Assembly (NCBI GenBank): GCA_959021945.1 | Contig: CAUEYG010000069.1 | Coordinates: 1 to 7,186 of the forward strand | Origin: an uncultured Eubacteriales bacterium | GTDB lineage: Bacteria > Bacillota > Clostridia > Peptostreptococcales > Anaerovoracaceae | Direction: 5' to 3' | DNA: 7,186 nt | Shown: positions 1 to 5,952 of the stretch, piece by piece | Layout of the letters: every line of letters begins with the position of its first letter | Numbering within the stretch: position 1 is the first letter of the stretch | Program-made: the position numbers and the translations under genes | The notes under the pieces: model-generated | Databases searched by the model: none | What the model saw: the letters and a program-made list of their open reading frames with translations, nothing else | Told to the model about the DNA's origin: nothing

Positions 1-718
1 TAATCAGAGAAACAACCTGTTCCATAGTTGTGCCAGATGTTTTCCGTACCCCTTGGATTTGCCCCTGGCGAAGAACAGCAATGCGGTCACTGATCTGAAA
101 AACTTGAGGTAAGCTATGACTGATCAGTACAATGCCAAAGCCCTGGTCTGCCATCTGTTTTAAAAAGGCCAGTACAGCCTGAGATTCTTTAAGCCCCATA
201 GCAGCAGTAGGTTCATCAAAGATAAAGAGCTGTCCTCCTTGGTGCATCAGTCTGGCAACTGCTACTGCCTGTCTCTGCCCTCCGCTTAAAAGGCCTACAG
301 GTACCGATACATCCGGTATCTGAATCCCTAGCTGGTCAATTAATCTTTGCGCTATCTGCTTCATTCTTTTTTTATCCAGAATTCCAAACCGGGTAATCTC
401 CTGTCCCAGAAAAATATTTGCACTTACATCTCTTGTGTCAGCAAGAGTCAAATCCTGATATACAGTTGAGATCCCTGCACCAATGGCTTCTGCCGGAGTA
501 AAGCAGCTATATTCTTTTTGGCCAATCAGGAATCTGCCTTCATCAGGCTTTAATGCTCCTGAAATTAGTTTTATAAATGTGGATTTACCTGCCCCATTGT
601 CTCCTACAATGGCTAAAATTTCACCCTTGTTTATATCCAAATCCACACCATTCAAAGCTTGTACATGATGAAAACTCTTTTTTATTCCTTTGGCCTGCAA
701 AAAAAGATCTGCTGTCAT
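1..718 (-). CDS. CUT2-type sugar ABC transporter ATP-binding protein (FrcA-like), 3' end outside window
   Basis: This is the cytoplasmic ATPase subunit that would power uptake of a sugar or sugar-like solute through a CUT2-class ABC importer (ribose/xylose/fructose group). I translated the reverse strand from ATG 718. It stays open to the window edge, giving 239 residues, close to the roughly 250-265 of single-domain FrcA-like ATPases, so only a short C-terminal piece is probably missing. Motifs in order are Walker A GDNGAGKST (about residues 36-44), Q-loop YQDLTLADTRDV (about 87-98), signature LSGGQRQ (about 145-151), Walker B LFIFDEP (about 165-171) and the H-loop in LISHSLPQVF. The segment after Walker B reads TAAMGLKES, with Gly where most ABC proteins have the D-loop Asp. 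From memory this is normal for FrcA-type proteins. The start overlaps the stop of the upstream activase by 4 nt (ATGA), which suggests translational coupling. The SD is only a weak GAGAG about 8-9 nt upstream. No permease or binding protein is visible; they may lie to the left. The substrate is unknown, and a second ATPase domain beyond the edge cannot be excluded. Confidence 0.9.
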   Translation of the reverse strand, partial: MTADLFLQAKGIKKSFHHVQALNGVDLDINKGEILAIVGDNGAGKSTFIKLISGALKPDEGRFLIGQKEYSCFTPAEAIGAGISTVYQDLTLADTRDVSANIFLGQEITRFGILDKKRMKQIAQRLIDQLGIQIPDVSVPVGLLSGGQRQAVAVARLMHQGGQLFIFDEPTAAMGLKESQAVLAFLKQMADQGFGIVLISHSLPQVFQISDRIAVLRQGQIQGVRKTSGTTMEQVVSLI

Positions 719-1506
719 GATTTTGTCTCTCTTTCCGTTGCTGTTGCCTTTGCTTTCTCTTCTGCCAAAAGCGCTGCTCCGATGGCCCCTGCAAAACGTC
801 CCAGTTCCATAGTTTCCACTGGCTTCCCTATTTTTTCTGCCAAAGTATGGGCAAAATAGGAGCTGTGGCTCAGACCCCCTGTTAAAATGATTTTGCTGGC
901 CGAAGCCTTTTTGCTGTAGAGCTGCGATACTTTTACTGCCACAGATTCTACAACACCTGCTGCAATGTTTTCACGAGGCTGTCCCTGACCGATATAGTTG
1001 ATGATCTCTGATTCAGCAAAGACTGTACACAGAGAGCTGATGGGAATTACCTTCCCGCTGGTTGACAGCTCCAGCAGCTGGTCAATAGTAACGCCCAGGC
1101 GATTTGCCATGATTTCAATAAACTTTCCTGTCCCCGCAGAACACTTGTCATTCATAAGAAAATCGGAAACACGCCCATTTTCTACTTGTATCACCTTTGT
1201 ATCCTGACCGCCTATATCAAGAATCGTACAATCTTCTTTTGCCAACTCAAAACCACCCTTGCCATGGCAGGTGATTTCCGTAATGGTATAATCGGCGAAA
1301 TCTACAGAAATGCGGCCGTACCCTGTAGCCCCGCAGATCGTATCAGGAGCACCTGGATCAATTCCCATAGCGAAAAGTTTTTCTTTCATATCTAAAACAG
1401 TCTGCTTGCTGCTCCATCCAGTAGGCATTAAAAAATATTCTGTATGTTCTCCCCGAACTGCAACTTTTGCTGCAGTGGAACCAATGTCTAATCCGATATA
1501 ATTCAC
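715..1506 (-). CDS. HgdC/BadF-type Fe-S activator ATPase (2-hydroxyacyl-CoA dehydratase or double-cubane reductase activator)
   Basis: Proteins of this ASKHA-fold family form a homodimer that shares one [4Fe-4S] cluster. They use ATP to push a low-potential electron onto a partner such as 2-hydroxyacyl-CoA dehydratase, benzoyl-CoA reductase or a double-cubane-cluster protein. Numbering from the GTG start (263 aa), I see phosphate-1 motif DIGSTAAK (7-14), GATGYGR (59-65), phosphate-2 motif DIGGQDTK (97-104), cluster motif CSAGTGKF with Cys122, SSLC with Cys160, and adenosine motif TGGLS (209-213). Both expected cluster cysteines are present. A longer reading from ATG 1548 adds 14 residues. I prefer GTG 1506 because AGGAGGT sits 7 nt upstream and the homologous N-terminus begins at the NYIGLDIGS stretch. 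The longer start would also lie inside the promoter. After the conserved end, a Lys/Ala/Thr-rich tail of about 15 residues follows. The downstream overlapping gene is a sugar ABC ATPase. No partner reductase is in the window, so the exact role (HgdC, YjiL or DCCP-R type) is open. Confidence 0.88.
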   Translation of the reverse strand: MNYIGLDIGSTAAKVAVRGEHTEYFLMPTGWSSKQTVLDMKEKLFAMGIDPGAPDTICGATGYGRISVDFADYTITEITCHGKGGFELAKEDCTILDIGGQDTKVIQVENGRVSDFLMNDKCSAGTGKFIEIMANRLGVTIDQLLELSTSGKVIPISSLCTVFAESEIINYIGQGQPRENIAAGVVESVAVKVSQLYSKKASASKIILTGGLSHSSYFAHTLAEKIGKPVETMELGRFAGAIGAALLAEEKAKATATERETKS

Positions 1507-1513
1507 CTGTCCG

Positions 1514-1520
1514 ACCTCCT
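1514..1520 (-). promoter_or_regulatory. Ribosome binding site AGGAGGT deciding the GTG start of the activase
   Basis: On the minus strand AGGAGGT is followed by 7 nt and then GTG at 1506-1504. This near-perfect Shine-Dalgarno at ideal spacing is the main reason for choosing the 263-residue product over the ATG at 1548, which has no comparable site in front of it. Confidence 0.8.
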
Positions 1521-1534
1521 TTTCTCCAGCTGTT

Positions 1535-1563
1535 ATTATATGGAACATTACAGTCAGCGTCTA
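1535..1563 (-). promoter_or_regulatory. Predicted sigma-A-type promoter for the activase-ABC unit
   Basis: Read on the minus strand: -35 TAGACG (1563-1558, 4 of 6 matches to TTGACA), a 17-nt spacer, then a perfect -10 TATAAT (1540-1535). Transcription would begin near 1528, leaving a leader of about 20 nt that holds the AGGAGGT site. The promoter spans the alternative ATG at 1548, so a transcript from here cannot use that start. Not tested; the match is by eye. Confidence 0.6.
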
Positions 1564-1626
1564 ATTTATTATTTCTATCAAAGGGCCATGTGCTACTGTT
1601 ATTTTTTATAACCGGTGTAAAAGCAT

Positions 1627-1667
1627 AAAAAAAGAACAGCATGGAAACAGACCCTCGCCTTTGTTCT
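1627..1667 (-). terminator. Possible weak intrinsic terminator after fhs
   Basis: About 40 nt past the fhs stop, the minus strand reads AGAACA, a 23-nt loop and TGTTCT followed by a run of T (1633-1627). The stem is only 6 bp with a long loop, so it is weak, but the position and the T-run fit a terminator separating fhs from the activase unit, which has its own promoter. The rest of 1549-1705 shows no gene. Confidence 0.35.
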
Positions 1668-1705
1668 CATACTGCCCTTTTATAAAGGCTGCTTTGCCTC
1701 ATCTA

Positions 1706-3382
1706 TTAAAATAATCCTGTGATCTTTCCGTTCTTGTCCACATCAATCTTTTCTGCTGCCGGAACCTTCGGCAGACCCGGCATAGTCATAATATTTCCTG
1801 TCAGCGCCACGATAAAGCCTGCTCCAGCGGAAACTTTCAAGCTCCTCACTGTAAGGGTAAAATTCCTGGGCGCTCCCAGTAGTGTCTGATCATCAGAAAA
1901 GCTATACTGAGTCTTTGCCACGCAGATCGGCAGGTTTCCAAAGCCCAGCTGTTCCAGCTGTTCCAACTGTTTTCTGGCTGCCGGAAGGATCGTAACATCA
2001 TCAGCTCTGTAAATCTTTGTAGCAATTGCTTTGATCTTTTCTTCAATGGATAATTCCAACCCGTAAGATTGCTGAAAAGAGTTAGGTTCCTGGCAGAGGC
2101 GTACCACCTCTTTTGCAAGCTGAATTCCACCTTCGCCCCCTTTGCCCCAAACCTCACTGAGAGCAACATGAACGCCCAGAGCTTTGCACTTTTCTTCTAC
2201 CAGCTTGAGTTCCTGCTCTGTATCAGTAGGGAAGCGGTTAATTGCTACTACAGCAGGAAGGCCATAGACCTTTGTAATATTCTCAACATGCTGCAGCAGG
2301 TTAGGAAGTCCCTTTTCCAGCGCCTCCAGATTTTCCGAGGCCAATTCTGTCTTTGCTGCTCCTCCGTGATGCTTTAAGGCCCGGACAGTAGCTACGATTA
2401 CTACGGCAGACGGCTTTATTCCCGCCATGCGGCACTTGATATCCAGGAATTTTTCGGCCCCCAGGTCTGCGCCAAATCCTGCTTCTGTTACTACATAGTC
2501 GGCCATTTTCATGGCCATGCGGGTAGCCATAATGGAATTGCATCCATGGGCAATATTGGCAAAAGGCCCACCATGGATAAAGGCAGGGGTATGTTCTAAA
2601 GTCTGCACTAAGTTTGGTTTCAAAGCATCCTTTAGAAGGGCAGCTATAGCGCCCTGAGCTTTTAACTGCCCTGCTGTGACTGGTTCATCATCATAGGTAT
2701 ATCCTACAATAATATTAGCTGCCCTTTTCTTCAAATCTTCAATATCTCTGGACAAGCACAAAATCGCCATGATTTCACTGGCCACAGTAATGTCAAAACC
2801 ATCTTCCCGGGGAGTTCCGTTTGCTTTTCCCCCAAGGCCGTCTGTTATAAACCGGAGCTGGCGGTCATTCATATCCACACACCGTTTCCAGGTAATCTTT
2901 CTGGGATCAATCCTCAGACTGTTTCCCTGCTGAATATGGTTGTCCAGCATGGCTGCCAGTAAATTGTTGGCAGCTCCAATAGCGTGCATATCTCCGGTAA
3001 AGTGAAGGTTAATATCTTCCATAGGAACTACCTGCGCATACCCGCCGCCTGCAGCTCCTCCTTTTACACCAAAGACAGGGCCTAAAGAAGGTTCCCTTAG
3101 GGCTACAAAGACCTTTTTGTCGATTCTTTTCAGCGCATCAGCAAGTCCTACCGTAGTGGTAGTCTTTCCTTCACCTGCCGGAGTAGGCGAAATGGCCGTC
3201 ACCAAAATGACCTTTCCATCTGGTGCATCCTTTTTTTCTTCCAGTAAATTATAGTCGACCTTAGCTTTGTAATTTCCGTAAAACTCAATATACTTCTGGT
3301 CAAGACCTGCAGCATCGGCAATATCTTTGATAGGATACATTTCCGTTTCCTGTGCGATTTGAATATCACTTTTGAATTCCAT
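1706..3382 (-). CDS. fhs: Formate-tetrahydrofolate ligase (10-formyl-THF synthetase)
   Basis: Cytosolic enzyme that joins formate to tetrahydrofolate at the cost of ATP, giving 10-formyl-THF. It feeds purine and formyl-Met synthesis and, in acetogens, the methyl branch of the Wood-Ljungdahl pathway; in purine or amino acid fermenters the reverse direction can make ATP. The 558-residue length matches the family. Visible motifs are the P-loop TPAGEGKT (67-74), the first family signature GVKGGAAGGGY (105-115) and the second signature VATVRALKHHGG (about 330-341). The C-terminus ends in KNGKITGLF, as expected for this family. ATG 3382 is preceded by AAAGGAG at 8 nt, and the N-terminal SDIQIAQ segment is typical, so the start is secure. 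It appears monocistronic, with its own promoter upstream and another promoter in front of the next gene. No other Wood-Ljungdahl gene lies nearby, so acetogenesis cannot be inferred from this gene alone. Confidence 0.98.
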   Translation of the reverse strand: MEFKSDIQIAQETEMYPIKDIADAAGLDQKYIEFYGNYKAKVDYNLLEEKKDAPDGKVILVTAISPTPAGEGKTTTTVGLADALKRIDKKVFVALREPSLGPVFGVKGGAAGGGYAQVVPMEDINLHFTGDMHAIGAANNLLAAMLDNHIQQGNSLRIDPRKITWKRCVDMNDRQLRFITDGLGGKANGTPREDGFDITVASEIMAILCLSRDIEDLKKRAANIIVGYTYDDEPVTAGQLKAQGAIAALLKDALKPNLVQTLEHTPAFIHGGPFANIAHGCNSIMATRMAMKMADYVVTEAGFGADLGAEKFLDIKCRMAGIKPSAVVIVATVRALKHHGGAAKTELASENLEALEKGLPNLLQHVENITKVYGLPAVVAINRFPTDTEQELKLVEEKCKALGVHVALSEVWGKGGEGGIQLAKEVVRLCQEPNSFQQSYGLELSIEEKIKAIATKIYRADDVTILPAARKQLEQLEQLGFGNLPICVAKTQYSFSDDQTLLGAPRNFTLTVRSLKVSAGAGFIVALTGNIMTMPGLPKVPAAEKIDVDKNGKITGLF

Positions 3383-3424
3383 TCTGTTCTCTCCTTTTGT
3401 AAAATCAAATACAATCTACTAACT

Positions 3425-3453
3425 ACCTTATCCCTTGTTCTTTTTCCTGTCAA
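3425..3453 (-). promoter_or_regulatory. Predicted fhs promoter
   Basis: On the minus strand, a perfect -35 TTGACA (3453-3448) is followed by a 17-nt spacer and a poor -10 TAAGGT (3430-3425, 3 of 6, keeping the first TA and last T). The transcript would start near 3418, giving a leader of about 35 nt to the fhs ATG. That leader is too short for a folate riboswitch. The strong -35 with a weak -10 could mean dependence on an activator. Confidence 0.5.
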
Positions 3454-3460
3454 CTGCCTT

Positions 3461-3490
3461 TTTGATAATACTGGGGCTGTTTTTATCAAA
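3461..3490. repeat. Perfect 8-bp inverted repeat upstream of the fhs -35 box (candidate operator)
   Basis: TTTGATAA (3461-3468) and TTATCAAA (3483-3490) are exact inverted copies separated by 14 bp, about 22 bp centre to centre (two helical turns). The inner end is 7 bp upstream of the fhs -35 box. The outer end is 17 bp from the predicted -35 of the divergent gene. The spacing suits a dimeric regulator. It is not followed by a T-run, so it does not look like a terminator. No known operator consensus was recognised. Confidence 0.4.
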
Positions 3491-3507
3491 GCCCTACCAT
3501 ATCTACA

Positions 3508-3535
3508 TTGAATATTCATATTTGCTTGCTATAGT
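3508..3535 (+). promoter_or_regulatory. Predicted promoter for the first SGNH-like gene
   Basis: TTGAAT (3508-3513, 4 of 6), a 16-nt spacer and TATAGT (3530-3535, 5 of 6). Initiation near 3542 would leave a very A/T-rich leader of about 75 nt before ATG 3616. It is divergent from the fhs promoter. Because the region is so A/T-rich, chance matches are likely and confidence is moderate. Confidence 0.4.
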
Positions 3536-3615
3536 AAAAAATATTGCCTTATATTCATAAAAATATTTTTAATTTTGATCGATAACTGCATGAAAAACAA
3601 GAAGGATATATTCAG

Positions 3616-4701
3616 ATGAAAAAAAATGAAATTAGAAGAGTTGTTATATTTCTATTATGCACAGGGATTGTCTTTTTCTATTTAAATCTTGTTTTCTCTT
3701 ACCCTTCAGGTGAAGGCAGGGATGGTTCAAAAGAAAAGTATAATACATTCTATTCCATGGAAGAAAACACCTTGGATGCTATTTATCTGGGAAGCAGTGC
3801 TGTAGATCGGTACTGGGTTTCACCTAGGGCATGGGACAAGTTTAATATAACCGTTTATCCCTTTTCCGTCTCCAGCATACCATGTGTATTTATAAAGCCA
3901 ATGATGGAAGAGTCTCTAAAAACGCAAGATGTAAAACTTTTTATAATAGATATCCGTACGTTCATTAGAGGTGCTGATGAAATCTCTACCGGAATAATGC
4001 GTAGAGTCATTGACAATATGAAATGGTCCTCAACAAAGCTGCAGGCCATGCGGGATGGTTTTCAATACGCTTCATATGGAGACAATAATATTGATGAGAA
4101 GGACTTATCCTGGTATATTCCATTGCTCAAATATCACAGCAGGTGGAATGATGATTTGCAGTTCAGTAATTTGTACACCTTCTTTCCTACTACAGATTAC
4201 GGGGGATATGCAGCCCATCAATCTAAAGTTTTTACCATTGTTCCCCAAAAGCTTCCAAATCTATCACAGAACCTGCAATCTCTTGATAAAGAAAATCAGA
4301 TACAACTTGAGAATTTACTAAGTTACTGTGATACTCTTGACTGTGAAGTGCTTTTTGTTGATTCACCTTATAGTATGAATCAAGAACAGCGTGAAAAGAC
4401 CAATACAGTTTGCAAAATTATTAAGGACTCTGGCTATCAATTATTAGAGTTTAATTCACAATCCCTTTACAATGCAATCGACTTGAGTTTCTCAAAAGAT
4501 TTTTTTGACTCAAAACATGTCAACTATTTAGGCGCAGTGAAATATACGGATTATCTTAGTAAATATTTGGTACAGGAATATGAGCTGGACCAGTATGCGA
4601 ACTCTACAGATCGATCTTTTTGGGAGGATGCACATAAAAAATTGTCTGATTTAGCTAAAAAATCAATGTCAGGACTTTTCTCCGAGCAAAAAGAGGAATA
4701 A
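3616..4701 (+). CDS. Membrane-anchored SGNH/GDSL-hydrolase-like protein, copy 1 of a tandem pair
   Basis: I do not recognise a named gene. The 361-residue product has a basic start (MKK..RR), one hydrophobic segment at about 9-28 and then a domain that should face outside. SGNH-like marks are LGSSAVDRYW with candidate nucleophile Ser61 (block I), a hydrophobic strand ending in DIRTF (112-116), strand VLFVDSPYS (about 245-253), and DSKHVNYLGA with Asp298 and His301 (block V, DxxHxN..G). This pattern resembles clostridial surface SGNH proteins distantly related to DltD/AlgX-type acyl transferases, which often act with an MBOAT partner on cell-envelope polymers. No MBOAT gene is nearby, so the substrate is unknown. 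SD GAAGGA lies 9 nt before ATG 3616. The gene is more A/T-rich than copy 2 (about 38% against 47% G+C in one matching 60-nt stretch counted by hand). Esterase, acyltransferase and a catalytically inactive binding role all remain possible. Confidence 0.75.
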   Translation: MKKNEIRRVVIFLLCTGIVFFYLNLVFSYPSGEGRDGSKEKYNTFYSMEENTLDAIYLGSSAVDRYWVSPRAWDKFNITVYPFSVSSIPCVFIKPMMEESLKTQDVKLFIIDIRTFIRGADEISTGIMRRVIDNMKWSSTKLQAMRDGFQYASYGDNNIDEKDLSWYIPLLKYHSRWNDDLQFSNLYTFFPTTDYGGYAAHQSKVFTIVPQKLPNLSQNLQSLDKENQIQLENLLSYCDTLDCEVLFVDSPYSMNQEQREKTNTVCKIIKDSGYQLLEFNSQSLYNAIDLSFSKDFFDSKHVNYLGAVKYTDYLSKYLVQEYELDQYANSTDRSFWEDAHKKLSDLAKKSMSGLFSEQKEE

Positions 4702-4722
4702 GAAATCCTGATATTGTTTCCC

Positions 4723-4770
4723 CATATACCATTCATAAAAGATCTACTTTTTCTGCATATAACATTCATA
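4723..4770. repeat. Direct repeat of 15 bp (one mismatch) between the two SGNH-like genes
   Basis: CATATACCATTCATA (4723-4737) recurs as CATATAACATTCATA (4756-4770), offset by 33 bp, close to three helical turns. The core ATTCATA also appears twice upstream of copy 1 (3514-3520 and 3553-3559, offset 39 bp). In both gaps one core is followed by TTT and the other by AAA. This could be a shared regulator site or a leftover of the duplication. The sequence is A/T-rich, so chance cannot be ruled out. The 151-163 nt gap otherwise shows no convincing terminator or promoter. Confidence 0.4.
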
Positions 4771-4864
4771 TTTTTTCCCTAAAATAGAGAGCATCAACAG
4801 CATGAGACTGGAAATCAACATTTTTTGTCTATAAGCTGGATTTGAAAAAAGGGTGCATAAAAAG

Positions 4865-5950
4865 GTGAAAAAATTTGAGTTTAAAAAATCTGTATTATTT
4901 CTGCTATGCATTGGAAGCATTTTTTTCTATTTAAACCTTGTTTTTTCTTTTCCTGCAGGGGAACAGAAGGACGGTTCAAAGGAAAAGTGGGATACCTTCT
5001 ATCGTATGGAGGACGATACCTTGGATGCTGTTTATTTGGGTAACAGCGCAGTTGACCGCTACTGGGTCTCGCCAAGAGCCTGGAATAAGTTCGGTATCAC
5101 CGTTTATCCCTTTGCCATTTCCAGTATACCATGCGTATTCATAAAGTCTATGATTGAAGAATCTCTAAAGACGCAGGATGTGGATCTCATTATTATTGAT
5201 ATCCGTACCTTTACCAATGATGCAGATGCGCTTTCTGATGTGCAAATACGAAGAGTCCTTGACAACATGAAGTGGTCCCAGACAAAACTGCAGGCTATGC
5301 AGGAGGGGTTTCAATATGCTTCTTATGGAACCAATGATATTGATAGCCATGATTTATCCTGGTATATCCCCCTGCTCCGATATCACAGCAGGTGGGGCAG
5401 CGATTTTCAGGTCAGCAGCCTGTATACATTTTTTCCTACCACAGACTATGGCGGTTATGCGGCATATCAGCCTAAAATCTTTACTGCCAATCCTCAAAAA
5501 ACTCCAAGTATGTCCCAAAAGATGCAGCCCCTTGAAGAAGAAAACCATATACAGCTGAAACAATTATTAAAATATTGCGATACGCTGGATTGTCATGTAC
5601 TTTTTGTCGATGCTCCTTACAGTATGACGCAAGAACAGCGGGAAAAATCAAATACAATTGGCCAAATAATAAAAAGTTCCGGCTATGAGCTGCTGGAATT
5701 TAATACAGACAGCCTATACCAATCGCTGGAATTAAATTTTTCAGAAGATTTTTATGACGCAAAACATGTCAACTACTTAGGCGCAATCAAGTATACCGAT
5801 TATCTAAGCGAATATCTCGTGCAGGAATACCAGCTGAACCAATACGCTAACGCTACAGATCACTCTTTTTGGGAAGACGCCTGGAAAAAGTTATCTGCTT
5901 TGTCCAATGAATCAATGTCAGGTCTCCTCTCCGGACAAAGGGAAGAATAG
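4865..5950 (+). CDS. Membrane-anchored SGNH/GDSL-hydrolase-like protein, copy 2 of a tandem pair
   Basis: A paralogue of the preceding gene. From GTG 4865 the product is also 361 residues and aligns from end to end without a gap, with about 72% identity (260/361 counted by hand). An upstream in-frame GTG at 4853 would add four residues. I prefer 4865 because the N-terminus MKKFEFKK then matches MKKNEIRR of copy 1 and AAGGG lies 11 nt upstream, though that spacing is long and the choice is not certain. Features, numbered from GTG 4865, are a membrane segment at about 10-28, block I LGNSAVDRYW with Ser61, DIRTF, strand VLFVDAPYS, and block V DAKHVNYLGA with Asp298 and His301. All proposed catalytic residues are kept, while the residue before the nucleophile is Asn instead of Ser. 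Both copies end in a conserved charged, probably helical segment beginning FWEDA. The stop lies 2 nt from the stop of convergent rnhB. Biochemical function is unknown; a cell-envelope esterase or acyltransferase is a guess from the fold. Confidence 0.72.
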   Translation: MKKFEFKKSVLFLLCIGSIFFYLNLVFSFPAGEQKDGSKEKWDTFYRMEDDTLDAVYLGNSAVDRYWVSPRAWNKFGITVYPFAISSIPCVFIKSMIEESLKTQDVDLIIIDIRTFTNDADALSDVQIRRVLDNMKWSQTKLQAMQEGFQYASYGTNDIDSHDLSWYIPLLRYHSRWGSDFQVSSLYTFFPTTDYGGYAAYQPKIFTANPQKTPSMSQKMQPLEEENHIQLKQLLKYCDTLDCHVLFVDAPYSMTQEQREKSNTIGQIIKSSGYELLEFNTDSLYQSLELNFSEDFYDAKHVNYLGAIKYTDYLSEYLVQEYQLNQYANATDHSFWEDAWKKLSALSNESMSGLLSGQREE

Positions 5951-5952
5951 AA

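Noticed and set aside
1358..1642. 94-codon minus-strand open frame across the fhs-activase gap
   Set aside because: It covers the terminator-like and promoter sequences, overlaps the activase in another frame and shows no domain.
3383..3424. A tetrahydrofolate riboswitch in the fhs leader
   Set aside because: The predicted leader is only about 35 nt and shows none of the conserved folate-aptamer elements.
3199..3519. 106-codon minus-strand open frame over the fhs start and promoter
   Set aside because: It overlaps the certain fhs N-terminus in another frame and its product is a basic, low-information sequence.
3537..3570. Inverted repeat AAAAATATT / AATATTTTT in the leader of the first SGNH gene
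   Set aside because: The 9-bp arms are made only of A and T in a very A/T-rich stretch and would form a weak stem; a chance match is the simpler explanation.
4757..4785. Promoter for the second SGNH gene using TAAAAT at 4780-4785
   Set aside because: The -10 is good, but no acceptable -35 is found at 16-18 nt; other pairs in the gap were equally weak, so none is called.
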